From the NCBI GenBank assembly GCA_017617715.1, contig JAFZVQ010000016.1, positions 62,001 through 126,000 of the forward strand: 64,000 nt of DNA. The letters run 5' to 3'. Of this stretch, positions 1 to 9,113 are shown one piece after another. The position numbers were made by a program, and so were the translations under genes. Origin of the DNA: Bacteroidales bacterium. GTDB taxonomy: Bacteria; Bacteroidota; Bacteroidia; Bacteroidales; UBA932. The notes beneath the pieces were generated by a model that saw only the letters and a list, made by a program, of their open reading frames with translations, did no database searches and was not told the origin of the DNA. Every line of letters begins with the position of its first letter. The stretch's first letter is position 1.

Positions 1-2179
1 CCGTGCCGGGAAAGCCGGTGGCCTGCAGGTAGTCGGCCACGCGGTAGGGAGCGGTGTCGTTGCCCACCTGAGCCCAGGAGGCACGCACCTTCATCAGGTT
101 GATGAGGCCGCCCGCCCTGCCGAACTCGAAGAGGTCGTTGAGAGCCACGCTTCCGGACACGGACGGGTAGAAGAAGGAACGGTTGGATGCGGGAAGGGTG
201 CTGGACCAGTCGTTACGGCCGGTGATATCGAGGAACACCGCGTTCTTCCAGGCGAAGGAGAGCATTCCGTAGAGCGAATTGGTCTGGCGCTCATAGGAGT
301 TGTTGCTGGTCTTGGGCTCGTAGGCCGCGTTGACCAGGGAATAGACTCCGGGGATTTTCAGGGTGCTGGCCACCTGGGTGTGGTTGCTGTAGTCGCGCCA
401 GAGTATGCTGCCGCCGAAGTTGCCGGTGAAATCGAAGTCGCTTCCGAAATGGGTGTTATACTTCAGGAGGAAGTCGCCGGAGTACTGCCTGGAGTTGATG
501 TCCTGCTCGCGGTACCAGCCTTCGGGCTTGGCCTGGGTGGACGTGGCCTGGCGCTGGGTGCGGAACTCGGAAGTGATGTCCAGGCCGCCGCGCACGGTGA
601 GCACGAGGCCCTTGAGAAGGTCGGCGTTGAAAGCCACGTTGCCGTACATACGGTCGCGCACCTGGTTGTTGATACACTCGTTGGCAAGGAAGTAGGCGTT
701 GTTCTTGCCGCCGGTCAGGGATGCGTCCTGCTGGAAGGCTGCAGGGTCTTTCCAGTAATTGGACGCCCAGTCCATGTCGATGTTGGGGGCGTAGCACCAG
801 AGACTGTACATGATGGCGGTGGAGCCGTAGCCGGAGGAGGTGGGGATGTTGTCCCTCTTGAGGCTGCGGTAGTTGACCGACGTGTCCATCTTGAGCCACT
901 TGGCAAGCTGGCTGCCCGTGCGCACCGAGATGAAGTTGGTCATGCTCGGGGAGTTGGGCACTATGCCGGAGGACGTGTTGTTGGTGAAGCTCACGCGGAC
1001 GCTGTTGTCCTTGCCTATCTTGCCCGACATCACTATGGAGTTGGAGAAGGTCTTGCCTGTCTCGAAATAGTCCTTGAACCAGTCGCCGTAGCTGGTGAAG
1101 GGGGTGGCGTCGCGCACGAAGTCGCCGAGCTCGTTGATGTGGCCGCCTATCAGCTTGTCGGCGTTGTAGTACTGGTAGTACGGGGTGCCGTCCATCTTGG
1201 GGCCCCAGGACTCGAGGGTCGTGGTGGTGGAATAGTCGGGACGGGGATTGAGGCCGGCCACGTCGTCGCCTTCGCCGGAAATGAGGTAGTAGTAGTAATC
1301 CAGGCCGGCGGAACCCTGGCCGTAGGTGTACTGCAGGTCGGGGGAACTCAGCAGCACGTCCGCGGCGAAGCTGGACTTGTAGCTCACGCTGAACACGGCG
1401 TCCTGGCTTTCGGCCGACTTGGTGGTGATGATGATGGCGCCGTTGGCGGCCTGGGAGCCGTAGAGGGCGGTTGCGGCCGCGCCCTTGAGCACGGTCACGC
1501 TCTCGATGTTCTCCGGGTCGATGTCGGCGATGCCGTTGCCGTAGTCGATGGCGAAGGAGCCGCCCTCGCCGCCGGCGTCGGACTTGGTGGCGGTGTTGTA
1601 CATCGGGATGCCGTCCACCACGAAGAGGGCCGTGTTGTTCTCAAGGCTGGCGGAGGATTCGCCACGCACCGTCACGCGCATGGAGCCCTCGGGGCCGCTG
1701 CTGCGGTCGATGTTGAGGCCTGCCACCTGGCCGGAGATGCCGTTGAGCCAGTTGCCGGTGGTGGCGGAGTTGGAGAACTTGTCGCCTTCCACCTTCTGGG
1801 CGGAGTAGCCGATGGCTTTCTCGTCCCTCTTGATGCCGAGGGCGGTCACGACTGCGTTCTGGAGCATTTCAGCCTCGTCCTTGAGGACCACCCGCTTCAT
1901 TTGGGCGGAGGATGCCTTCAGGATGAGCGTTTCATAGCCGAGGCAGGCGAAGTTGATGTCGTCGTCGGGCTTGGCGGTGATTGCATAGGAGCCGTCGGCA
2001 TCGGTGATGGAACCTCCGGACACGGCGCCCGACACGAACACCGCGACTCCGGGGATGGCCTCCCCGTTGCTGTCCACGACGACTCCTTTCCAGGTCTGCG
2101 CCTGGGGCGTCTGGCCCTGCGCCGTGAGCGCGGCCACAACGCCCAGCAGGAGCGTCAAAGCAAATAAAATACGTTTCAT
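1..2179 (-). CDS. SusC/RagA-family TonB-dependent outer-membrane receptor (3' end outside window)
   Basis: The reading frame starts at the ATG complementary to 2177-2179 and runs off the left edge with about 726 codons visible. It begins with a signal peptide (MKRILFALTLLLGVVAALTA), then a carboxypeptidase-regulatory-like domain with GVVVDSNGEAIPGVAV at about residue 30, then the TonB plug domain (NIESVTVLKGAAATALYG near residue 180), then barrel strands rich in aromatic residues. Members of this family import glycans or peptides together with a SusD lipoprotein, which would lie outside the window on the left. The substrate cannot be told from the sequence. The long plus-strand frame over the same DNA is a GC-rich antisense shadow. 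Confidence 0.95.
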   Translation of the reverse strand, partial: MKRILFALTLLLGVVAALTAQGQTPQAQTWKGVVVDSNGEAIPGVAVFVSGAVSGGSITDADGSYAITAKPDDDINFACLGYETLILKASSAQMKRVVLKDEAEMLQNAVVTALGIKRDEKAIGYSAQKVEGDKFSNSATTGNWLNGISGQVAGLNIDRSSGPEGSMRVTVRGESSASLENNTALFVVDGIPMYNTATKSDAGGEGGSFAIDYGNGIADIDPENIESVTVLKGAAATALYGSQAANGAIIITTKSAESQDAVFSVSYKSSFAADVLLSSPDLQYTYGQGSAGLDYYYYLISGEGDDVAGLNPRPDYSTTTTLESWGPKMDGTPYYQYYNADKLIGGHINELGDFVRDATPFTSYGDWFKDYFETGKTFSNSIVMSGKIGKDNSVRVSFTNNTSSGIVPNSPSMTNFISVRTGSQLAKWLKMDTSVNYRSLKRDNIPTSSGYGSTAIMYSLWCYAPNIDMDWASNYWKDPAAFQQDASLTGGKNNAYFLANECINNQVRDRMYGNVAFNADLLKGLVLTVRGGLDITSEFRTQRQATSTQAKPEGWYREQDINSRQYSGDFLLKYNTHFGSDFDFTGNFGGSILWRDYSNHTQVASTLKIPGVYSLVNAAYEPKTSNNSYERQTNSLYGMLSFAWKNAVFLDITGRNDWSSTLPASNRSFFYPSVSGSVALNDLFEFGRAGGLINLMKVRASWAQVGNDTAPYRVADYLQATGFPGT

Positions 2180-2213
2180 TTATGAATTATTGGTTATTTT
2201 CTTGGCAAGTACA

Positions 2214-2244
2214 CAAAAATAACCAAAAATATCTATTATAGCAA
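2214..2244 (-). promoter_or_regulatory. Promoter of the SusC-like gene
   Basis: On the minus strand a TTG (in 2242-2244) lies 19 bases before TATTTTTG (2214-2221), matching the Bacteroidetes TTG-N19-TAnnTTTG pattern. A second TATTTTTG overlaps at 2224-2231. The leader to the ATG would be about 30 bases. Confidence 0.7.
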
Positions 2245-2255
2245 GACTCTCGGGC

Positions 2256-2332
2256 GGGAAAGGCCACGAGCGACCTTGAAATTGCGAGCGGAGTCGAAGC
2301 AATTTTGTAGTTGGGCGCGAGTGGCCATTCCC
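2256..2332. repeat. Nested inverted repeat between the DUF5686 and SusC-like genes
   Basis: The outer arms GGGAAAGGCCAC (2256-2267) and GTGGCCATTCCC (2321-2332) pair with one mismatch. Inside them AAATTGC (2279-2285) pairs perfectly with GCAATTT (2299-2305). There is no long T run, so it may be a weak terminator for the DUF5686 gene or an RNA structure upstream of the SusC-like promoter. Confidence 0.55.
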
Positions 2333-2344
2333 GGCCGGAACAGG

Positions 2345-4942
2345 CTAGAAGCGGATTTCCATGCCGATGGTGACGGCGTTGGGGAACCAGGAAGGGACCT
2401 TGTCCCAGAAGGCTGCGGTGCCGGAGCCGCGCATGTTCCAGAGGGGCATGGCGCCGCGGGCCGTGACCACGGAGCCGTCGGGAAGGGTCTTTTCGCGGTG
2501 GGTGACGCGCCAGACGAAGTCGAAGCGGAAAAGACGGAAAATGTTGGACACGCCGGCACTCAGTTCCACGTAAGGCACGCCGTCGAGCGGCTGCATCATG
2601 CCGGAAGCGTTGTAGACCGGGAACTGCATGAGCGCACCGTACTTGGGGTCGGTGCCGTTGTTGCGGTCGCTCAGCGTGCCGTAAGCTATCTTCGCGGAAA
2701 CCTCTTCACGCAACTGAAGCTTGCTGATCAGGGGTATCTTGCCGAGGAAGAAACCGTTGAAGGTGTGGTACCAGATGAGCGTGGCCCATTTGTCGGCGGC
2801 GAATTCGAAATACTCCATGCAGGAGAAGGCGCTCTTGTCGAGCATACCGGTGGCGTTGCCGTCGAACATCTGGAGCGTCATCCATGGCACCTGGCCGAAG
2901 ATGGCTCCGGCATTGAAATGCATGTCCGACATGCCCAGGGGCGGCACGCGGAACTTCCAGTCCACAAAAACCTGCGGCTTGAAATAACCCACGTCGCCCT
3001 GGCGTATGCCCGGAATTGAACCGCCCAGGTCGAGCGTGAGAATGGGGTAATCCGTGTGGACGAAGGATTTCTCGAAATAGCCGCGGTTCACGGTCTCCTC
3101 CCAGGAAAAGCGGCCCGTGAGGCGCACTTCGTTCACGGCCACGCTCGGCACCGGCGTGAGGGTGCCGTCGGGGCCCCAGGTCATCATGGGCACGAAGGGA
3201 TTGGCATACCAACGCTTCATCTCCACCCTTGCGAACATGTTGAAATTCATGGAGAATTCGTGTTCATACATGGCGGAGAAATTGCTTTGGTTCACAAGTT
3301 TGGACTCCCTGCCCCAGATGGAGGAGAGGATGTTGCCGCTGGTGAGGTTGCTGGAGCCCTTGCCAAGCTGGACGGCATCGTAGGAAGCATTCATCGTGAG
3401 CTTGCTCCAGGGATCCTTGCGGAACTTGCGTTCATAGGTCAGGCCGCCCTTGAACTGGTGGTCCCCGAAACCGTAGGCGATGTAGCCTGTCCAGCGGAAA
3501 TTGGTGCTGAGGTTCTTGGACGTGTGGATGCCCAGACGGGGCTTGAAGCCCTCCAGGTTGTTGGAGCTGACGATGCTCATATAGGGTCCGAAGCCTATCG
3601 GGCCTATGTCGAGGTACTCGTTCGCAAGGGTGTAAACGGTGTTGTAGATGCCCTTGTAGAGCGGCACTTTCTGCACCCGGTCCACCATCGTGTATATGCC
3701 CTTTTCGCGGTCTGTCAGGTCATACGGGCGCTGCTGCTCCCAGTATTCGTCCGGCATGTGGGTGGCCTCGGGCAGCACCTTCACCTTGCCGAACGCGTCG
3801 GACGCATCCACCTCCGACTCGAAGTCCATGTCGGAATAGTTGAGCTGGCGCATTCCAATCACGGACATCACGCGGGACGAGTCGCCGAGGGCTATAGAGA
3901 AGTCGGCGTAGAGCTTGTCCTGGCTGAAGAACCAGGTGGAGTCGGGAAGGCGCTGATACTCAGACTCTACGACGATGTCGCGGAGCCAGTTCACGTTGCC
4001 GCCGTGCTTCATCTTGGCCCTGATGCTGCGGAGGGCGTAATCCTCGGCGTCGATGCGCATCTCGCCGTCGAGCGCCGGGCTGGAAATGCCGTTCTTGGGA
4101 TGGTAGCGCACGAGATAGGTCTTGCGGCCGTCCATCTGCAGGGTATCGATGATGAAGTAGTTGTAGTAGAGCAGGCCGCCGTTCTGGATGGGGGACGGGA
4201 ACTCAACGTTGAAGGCGTTGATGAAGTTGTGGTAGAAATTGGCCTTCAGGTGCATGCTGCCGGTGAACTGGGTCAGCAGGTTGTGGTCGGGGTTGATGCC
4301 GGATATGCGGTTGGCCTCAATCGTTTCGGCATCGGCGTAGGGTTCGGCCGTGTGCCGCCTCTCCACCACTGTCTCGGAGATCATGGCCGGCAGGTACGGC
4401 ACGCCGCTGACCACGGAAGTGTCCATGTAATCGAACACGAAGCCGAAGTTGCGCTTGAAAGTCTTGTAGTCCAGCTGCTCCTTCGGATGCGTGAGGTCAA
4501 GCTCCATCTTGTTGTAGACCTTGCACTTGTAGTGGGGACGGAGGTCCGGGTCGTTGCGGGCGCGGTGCTTGTCGATGTTGGCGAGGAGCTGCCGTATCTT
4601 GCGGTTGTCGGCCTTCACGAAGGAACCGCTTAGCCGGTTGTCGGTCATCTGGAGCCTGAATTCCACTTCGGTGTAGGCGCCGTGCTTGATCTGGGTCTCC
4701 TGGGTGTCGTAGCCAAGCAGCTGGCACACAAGCACTTTGGCGGCAGGGTCGCGGGTCTCCAGGGTGAAGCGGCCGTCGATGTCGGCGGTGAGGCCTATGG
4801 TCGTGCCCTTGAAATAGATGCCGGCAAAAGGGATGGGTTCGCCCGTATCGGCATCAATCACCGAGCCGCGGACCTTGGTGGTCTGGGCTGAGGCGAGGAC
4901 GCAGGCGAACAGCATCGCAATTATGACGGCACATTTGCGCAT
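2345..4942 (-). CDS. DUF5686 outer-membrane protein with carboxypeptidase-regulatory-like N-terminus
   Basis: About 865 residues. The signal peptide ends near ASAQ, followed by a CarboxypepD_reg-like domain (VRGSVIDADTGEPIPFAGIY) of about 80 residues, then a long beta-rich body typical of DUF5686 proteins, ending in an amphipathic strand with terminal aromatic F (MEIRF), as expected of an outer-membrane barrel. The frame is open three codons further upstream to a TTG, but the ATG at 4942 fits the signal peptide and lies just after the -7 box. Function of the family is unknown; it is common in Bacteroidetes. It lies between ispE and the SusC-like gene but has its own promoter. Confidence 0.85.
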   Translation of the reverse strand: MRKCAVIIAMLFACVLASAQTTKVRGSVIDADTGEPIPFAGIYFKGTTIGLTADIDGRFTLETRDPAAKVLVCQLLGYDTQETQIKHGAYTEVEFRLQMTDNRLSGSFVKADNRKIRQLLANIDKHRARNDPDLRPHYKCKVYNKMELDLTHPKEQLDYKTFKRNFGFVFDYMDTSVVSGVPYLPAMISETVVERRHTAEPYADAETIEANRISGINPDHNLLTQFTGSMHLKANFYHNFINAFNVEFPSPIQNGGLLYYNYFIIDTLQMDGRKTYLVRYHPKNGISSPALDGEMRIDAEDYALRSIRAKMKHGGNVNWLRDIVVESEYQRLPDSTWFFSQDKLYADFSIALGDSSRVMSVIGMRQLNYSDMDFESEVDASDAFGKVKVLPEATHMPDEYWEQQRPYDLTDREKGIYTMVDRVQKVPLYKGIYNTVYTLANEYLDIGPIGFGPYMSIVSSNNLEGFKPRLGIHTSKNLSTNFRWTGYIAYGFGDHQFKGGLTYERKFRKDPWSKLTMNASYDAVQLGKGSSNLTSGNILSSIWGRESKLVNQSNFSAMYEHEFSMNFNMFARVEMKRWYANPFVPMMTWGPDGTLTPVPSVAVNEVRLTGRFSWEETVNRGYFEKSFVHTDYPILTLDLGGSIPGIRQGDVGYFKPQVFVDWKFRVPPLGMSDMHFNAGAIFGQVPWMTLQMFDGNATGMLDKSAFSCMEYFEFAADKWATLIWYHTFNGFFLGKIPLISKLQLREEVSAKIAYGTLSDRNNGTDPKYGALMQFPVYNASGMMQPLDGVPYVELSAGVSNIFRLFRFDFVWRVTHREKTLPDGSVVTARGAMPLWNMRGSGTAAFWDKVPSWFPNAVTIGMEIRF

Positions 4943-4948
4943 GAACTG

Positions 4949-4956
4949 CAAAGGTA
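4949..4956 (-). promoter_or_regulatory. -7 box of the DUF5686 gene, nearly abutting its start codon
   Basis: TACCTTTG on the minus strand fits TAnnTTTG and lies six bases before the ATG at 4942. The transcript would have almost no leader. No TTG is seen at the usual -33 distance. Confidence 0.6.
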
Positions 4957-4978
4957 ACTATTTTCCGCGAAGCTCCGC

Positions 4979-4996
4979 GCTTTTTCTAGAGAAAAA
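4979..4996. repeat. Perfect hairpin over the ispE stop codon
   Basis: CTTTTTCT-AG-AGAAAAAG is a perfect 8-base inverted repeat with a 2-base centre. It spans the ispE stop (4986-4988) and is a possible weak transcription end for the psuK-ispE operon. Confidence 0.4.
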
Positions 4997-5777
4997 GTCC
5001 GAAAACGGAAGAGCCTGAGCCTGACATCGCAGCATAAACCGCGCCACGGGCGTAAAAATCGGCAATTAATTCGGAAATTTCCGGGTGAAGGGGACAAACG
5101 GTTGACTCAAAATCGTTTACCACGCGGCCGCGCCACTCTTCGACCGGAAGTCGAAGGGCGTCTCGCAGAGGGGGGAAGACGTCTTCCCCCCACAGTTCAC
5201 GCGGAACAATGCCGCCGTAAGCCTCCCGGGTGCTCACTGCAACGGGCTTTCCGTCGGCGCAGGTGGGGATTTCCACCTTGAGAGTGTATTTCGAAAGGTC
5301 GATGTCGAAAGGCTCCAGGATCTCTCCCCTGCCTGTGGCGAACATGGGGCGGCAATATATGAAGAAGGCGCAGTCGGAGCCGAGGCGGGAAGCGTAGGCG
5401 GCGAGGGCCGGATCGTCCAGGCCGAGCCCGCCCAACTCGTTGAGGGCACGGAGCATGAAGGCGGCATCGGCCGAGCCGCCGCCGAGCCCGGCGCCCACCG
5501 GAGCGCGTTTCTCCAGGTGGATGGAGACAGCCGGCAGTTGCGGATAATCGGCCTTCAGAAGCCGCCAGGCACGCACTGTCAGGTCCTCCATGGGGTCCCA
5601 GTCCACACCCCCCTCGCGCTCGATATCGATGTCCAGGCGCTCCGAAGGTTCGACCGTCAGGAGGTCCGAATAGCCATAGTACGGCACGAAAAGGGTCTCC
5701 AGGTCGTGGTAGCCGTCCGCGCGCTTGCGGAGCACGTTCAGGCCCACGTTCACTTTGGTGCAGGTCTCAAGAGTCAT
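4986..5777 (-). CDS. ispE: 4-diphosphocytidyl-2-C-methyl-D-erythritol kinase
   Basis: 263 residues, normal for IspE. This GHMP-fold kinase phosphorylates CDP-methylerythritol in the MEP route to isoprenoid precursors. Seen directly: the substrate-binding N-terminus (TKVNVGLNVLRKRADGYHDL), the glycine-rich ATP loop PVGAGLGGGSADAA at about residue 90, and the C-terminal GHMP motif AAMSGSGSSVFGLF. The ATG at 5777 overlaps the sufD stop in an ATGA, so translation is probably coupled. A longer frame upstream is only an out-of-frame extension through sufD. Being last in a suf operon makes metabolic sense, because the later MEP enzymes IspG and IspH need 4Fe-4S clusters. Confidence 0.95.
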   Translation of the reverse strand: MTLETCTKVNVGLNVLRKRADGYHDLETLFVPYYGYSDLLTVEPSERLDIDIEREGGVDWDPMEDLTVRAWRLLKADYPQLPAVSIHLEKRAPVGAGLGGGSADAAFMLRALNELGGLGLDDPALAAYASRLGSDCAFFIYCRPMFATGRGEILEPFDIDLSKYTLKVEIPTCADGKPVAVSTREAYGGIVPRELWGEDVFPPLRDALRLPVEEWRGRVVNDFESTVCPLHPEISELIADFYARGAVYAAMSGSGSSVFGLFL

Positions 5778-6334
5778 AGCGCCCGGTTCAATATGGGTGC
5801 GAGGAAGGCCTCCACCTGCATTGCGCGCGCCTGAGCTTCCGGAATGCCGCGGCTGCGCATGTAAAACAGTTCTTCGGGGCTCAGATACCCGGTCGTAGCG
5901 CCGTGGGAGCACACCACGTCGTCGGCGTAGATTTCCAGCTGCGGGCGTGCCTCGCAGAAAGCGCCTTCCGACAGCAGCAGGGAGTGGCTCTGCTGGCGCG
6001 CTTCCGTCTTGAAAGCGCCGGGCGCCACATACACGAGGCCGTCGAATTCCGCCCTTGCCGTGCCGCCCACGACGCCCTTGAAAAGCTGGGTGGAAGTGCA
6101 ACCGGGGGCATTGTGGCGCACCGTCACCTGCAGCCGGACGCGCTCGTCGGAAGAGCAGCGCCAGGCGCCGGCAAGGTCGAGCGACGCCCCGGGGCCGTCG
6201 AGGTGGATTTCCAGCGCATGCTCGAAGTTCACCCCTTCCGGAATTATGATGGTCATGCGCAGCGCCTCGCCCGCTTCCAGACGGAAAAGGGACGGGACCG
6301 GGTCACGGCCGGCTATGCATAAAGTGTTATCCAT
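5774..6334 (-). CDS. sufD: Short SufD-like Fe-S scaffold protein
   Basis: 186 residues against about 400-450 for usual SufD. It keeps the SufBD core: HNAPGCTSTQLFKGVV near residue 93, then RPQLEIYADDVVCSHGATTG and the C-terminal FYMRSRGIPEAQARAM. The N-terminal helical domain and much of the beta-helix are missing. In the family SufD pairs with SufB and SufC to form the SufBC2D scaffold; the kept HGAT segment is part of the SufB-SufD interface. The start overlaps the sufC stop by 8 bases and the stop overlaps ispE by 4. No frameshift is evident, so this looks like a reduced but maintained protein rather than a pseudogene. Confidence 0.85.
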   Translation of the reverse strand: MDNTLCIAGRDPVPSLFRLEAGEALRMTIIIPEGVNFEHALEIHLDGPGASLDLAGAWRCSSDERVRLQVTVRHNAPGCTSTQLFKGVVGGTARAEFDGLVYVAPGAFKTEARQQSHSLLLSEGAFCEARPQLEIYADDVVCSHGATTGYLSPEELFYMRSRGIPEAQARAMQVEAFLAPILNRAL

Positions 6335-7079
6335 CTATGCCGTCGTAACCTTTGGTTTCTATGAGGTCCACCAGTTCGCGGCCGCCGGTGCGCACGATGC
6401 GTCCCGCCTTGAGCACATGCACCACGTCGGGCACTATGTACTCCAGCAGGCGCTGGTAGTGGGTGATCACGATGGATGCCGTCTCCGGGGTGCGGAGCCG
6501 GTTCACGCCGTCGGCGACGATGCGCAGAGCGTCCACGTCCAGGCCGCTGTCGGTCTCGTCGAGTATGCTCAGGGTAGGCTCCAGCATGGCCATCTGGAAG
6601 ATTTCGTTGCGTTTCTTCTCGCCGCCGGAGAAGCCCACGTTGACTTCGCGCTTGGCGAATTCGCCCTTCATCTGCACCAGCGCCATCTTTTCCTTGAGCG
6701 ACTTGAGGAATTCGGAGGGCGAGAACTCCGGCAGGCCCTGCGCCTTGCGGCGGGAATTCAGGGCAGCCTTCATGAAGTTGGTGATGCTCACGCCCGGTAT
6801 CTCCACGGGGTACTGGAAGCTGAGGAAAATGCCGGCCCAGGAGCGCTCCTCCGGAGCCATGGCGAGCAGGTCGCGACCGTCGTAAGTCACTGACCCTGAG
6901 GTGACGGTGTAGTCGGCGCGTCCCGCCAGCACGGCGCTGAGCGTGGACTTCCCCGCCCCGTTGGGTCCCATCACGGCATGCACCTCGCCCTTGCGTATGG
7001 TGAGGTCCACCCCCTTCAGGATTTCCCGGCCTTCTATGCCGGCGTGCAGGTCTTTTATTTCAAGCAATATATCACTCAT
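6327..7079 (-). CDS. sufC: SufC, Fe-S assembly ABC-type ATPase
   Basis: 250 residues, full length for SufC. Walker A GPNGAGKST at about residue 39, the family-specific signature GFSGGEKKRNEI near 148, and Walker B LSILDETDSGLD near 171 are all present, followed by the H-loop (IVITHY). It is a soluble ATPase that drives rearrangement of the SufB-SufD scaffold. The ATG at 7079 overlaps the pnuC stop by 8 bases and the stop overlaps sufD by 8. Confidence 0.97.
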   Translation of the reverse strand: MSDILLEIKDLHAGIEGREILKGVDLTIRKGEVHAVMGPNGAGKSTLSAVLAGRADYTVTSGSVTYDGRDLLAMAPEERSWAGIFLSFQYPVEIPGVSITNFMKAALNSRRKAQGLPEFSPSEFLKSLKEKMALVQMKGEFAKREVNVGFSGGEKKRNEIFQMAMLEPTLSILDETDSGLDVDALRIVADGVNRLRTPETASIVITHYQRLLEYIVPDVVHVLKAGRIVRTGGRELVDLIETKGYDGIDG

Positions 7080-7671
7080 CTCTGTTGAATTTACGTTTCC
7101 AGCTGACCAGCGACCAGATGCCGTTGCCCAGGTAGAGCAGGCTCACGATGGGCATAATGTAGAGTCCGGAGCTGATGTAAAGCGCTATGTTGGCGCAGTT
7201 TACAATGAGCCACACGATCCAGCACTCCCAGTACTTGCGGGCACTCAGGAACTGGGCCGTGAGCGTGGCCATGAGCACGTAGGAGTCGAGCCACGGCGAA
7301 GGGTCGGGGGCGAAAATGTCCGGCCAGCGCTGCGGGAGCCATATCAAGGCCTTGGCCCAGAGGGCGCCGCACAGCACCACGACGGTGAACGCGTTCACCC
7401 ACTGCCACAGGGCCATCTTGCCTATCCGCAGGTCGCCCGCGCTGTTGCGCTCATCCTCCCTGGGATGCGTCCAGCGCCAGTGGCCGTAGAGGTTGATGCC
7501 GAAGGCGACGGGCTGGATCAGCATGGCGCTGTAGAGGTGCGAACTCCAGAACAGCATGAACAGGAATATGTTGTACACATACCCCACCCAGAAGTTGTAC
7601 TTGGAGCCGCGCCCCGCAAGGAAGACACAGCTCAGGCCGAGCACCGCCGATACTATTTCCACCCAGCTCAT
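7072..7671 (-). CDS. pnuC: PnuC-like nicotinamide riboside transporter
   Basis: 199 residues with about seven hydrophobic segments. PnuC features are the [13 protein letters not shown] segment near the N-terminus, YGHWRW in the middle, and [19 protein letters not shown] near residue 137. PnuC proteins bring in nicotinamide riboside by facilitated diffusion for NAD synthesis. The gene sits between sufB and sufC and overlaps both (4 bases with sufB, 8 with sufC), an unusual place for it. A co-transcribed NadR-type kinase is not seen in the window. Substrate assignment rests on family resemblance. Confidence 0.85.
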   Translation of the reverse strand: MSWVEIVSAVLGLSCVFLAGRGSKYNFWVGYVYNIFLFMLFWSSHLYSAMLIQPVAFGINLYGHWRWTHPREDERNSAGDLRIGKMALWQWVNAFTVVVLCGALWAKALIWLPQRWPDIFAPDPSPWLDSYVLMATLTAQFLSARKYWECWIVWLIVNCANIALYISSGLYIMPIVSLLYLGNGIWSLVSWKRKFNRDE

Positions 7672-9113
7672 CCTACCGCCCCCTCCAGGGACACGCTCAG
7701 CAGTTTCTGGGCCTCAACGGCGAATTCCATAGGCAGCCGGCTGAGCACTTCTTTTGCGTAACCGCCTACTATCAAAGCTGTTGCATCTTCAGGACCTATG
7801 CCCCGCTGGCCGCAGTAGAAGAGCTGGTCATCGCTGATCTTGGAGGTCGTGGCTTCGTGCTCCACCACCGCCTGCGGGCAGAAATTCTTAATCACGGGGA
7901 AGGTGTGCGCACCGCACTGCGAGCCGATGAGCAGCGAGTCGCAGGACGAAAAGTTGCGGGCGCCGGTCGCTGCGGGGCCTATGCGCACGAGGCCGCGGTA
8001 GCTGTTTTCGCTGTGTCCTGCAGAGATGCCTTTGGACACGATGCGGCTGCGGGTGCCGCGCCCCAGGTGTATCATCTTTGTGCCGGTATCGGCCTGCTGG
8101 TAATTGCCGGTCATGGCCACGCTGTAGAACTCCGACGAACTGTAGTCGCCCTGGAGTATGGTGCTGGGGTACTTCCACGTGACGGCTGAGCCGGTCTCCA
8201 CCTGCGTCCAGCTCAGGTGCGAGCCCGTGCCACGGCATAAGCCCCTCTTGGTCACGAGGTTGAGTATGCCGCCGCGGCCCTGCGCGTCGCCGGGATACCA
8301 GTTCTGGACGGTGCTGTATTTGACGTCGGCGTCCTTCTCCACTATTATTTCCACCACCGCCGCGTGCAGCTGGTTCTCGTCGCGCATGGGGGCGGTGCAG
8401 CCTTCCATGTAGCTGAGGCGGGCACCTTCGTCGGCGATGATGAGCGTGCGCTCGAACTGGCCCGTGCCGGCGGCGTTGATACGGAAGTAGCTGCTCAGGT
8501 CCATGGGGCACTCCACGCCCTTGGGCACGTAGCAGAACGAGCCGTCGGAGAATACGGCGGAATTCAGGGCGGCGAAGAAATTGTCGCCGGCGGGCACCAC
8601 GGTGGCGAGGTATTTACGCACGAGATCGGGGTGCTCGCGCACGGCTTCCGAGAAAGAGCAGAAGATTATCCCTTTGTCGGACAGCGTTTTACGGAAGGTG
8701 GTGGCCACGCTCACGGAGTCGAACACGGCGTCCACCGCCACTTCCTTGGACTTCACTCCGGCAAGAACCTCCCGCTCCCGCAGGGGAATGCCGAGCTTGT
8801 CGAAGGTCTCCATCAGCTTGGGGTCGATTTCGCTGGGGCGGGAGCTGTCTTTCTTCGGCGCTGCGTAGTAGATAATGTCTTGGTAATCAATCTTCGGCAG
8901 TTTCAGGTGCCCCCAGTGGGGCTCCTTCATCTTCTGCCAGCGGCGGAAGGCGTCGAGCCGGAAGTCCAGCAGCCACTGCGGCTCCTGTTTCTTTGCCGAA
9001 ATCAGCCGTATGATGTCCTCGCTGAGGCCCTTTGGCACATACTCCTGCTCGACTTCGGTTACGAAGCCTTCCTTGTACTCGCCCTGCGCCAGGTCTTTCA
9101 GCAACTCATCCAT
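7668..9113 (-). CDS. sufB: SufB, Fe-S cluster scaffold protein
   Basis: 481 residues, normal for SufB. Conserved stretches include [19 protein letters not shown] at the N-terminus, [20 protein letters not shown] in the middle, and the C-terminal [20 protein letters not shown]. It is the scaffold subunit of SufBC2D on which clusters are built. The ATG at 9113 is chosen over an upstream TTG because it gives the 8-base overlap ATGGATGA with psuG seen at other junctions of this operon. No sufS, sufE or sufU lies in the operon, so the sulfur donor must be encoded elsewhere. Confidence 0.97.
   Translation of the reverse strand: MDELLKDLAQGEYKEGFVTEVEQEYVPKGLSEDIIRLISAKKQEPQWLLDFRLDAFRRWQKMKEPHWGHLKLPKIDYQDIIYYAAPKKDSSRPSEIDPKLMETFDKLGIPLREREVLAGVKSKEVAVDAVFDSVSVATTFRKTLSDKGIIFCSFSEAVREHPDLVRKYLATVVPAGDNFFAALNSAVFSDGSFCYVPKGVECPMDLSSYFRINAAGTGQFERTLIIADEGARLSYMEGCTAPMRDENQLHAAVVEIIVEKDADVKYSTVQNWYPGDAQGRGGILNLVTKRGLCRGTGSHLSWTQVETGSAVTWKYPSTILQGDYSSSEFYSVAMTGNYQQADTGTKMIHLGRGTRSRIVSKGISAGHSENSYRGLVRIGPAATGARNFSSCDSLLIGSQCGAHTFPVIKNFCPQAVVEHEATTSKISDDQLFYCGQRGIGPEDATALIVGGYAKEVLSRLPMEFAVEAQKLLSVSLEGAVG

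Noticed and set aside
380..2167. Plus-strand open frame of 595 codons opposite the SusC-like gene
   Set aside because: It is rich in Val, Gly, Ala and His, typical of antisense frames in GC-rich DNA, and the minus strand encodes a clear SusC-family protein.
3056..4633. Plus-strand open frame of 525 codons opposite the DUF5686 gene
   Set aside because: Antisense shadow with biased composition and no start signal; the minus-strand protein has a signal peptide and family motifs.
5777..6101. N-terminal extension of ispE to 371 codons
   Set aside because: The extra 108 residues are Arg/Gly/Pro-rich antiphase of sufD; the ATG at 5777 gives a normal IspE and an ATGA overlap.
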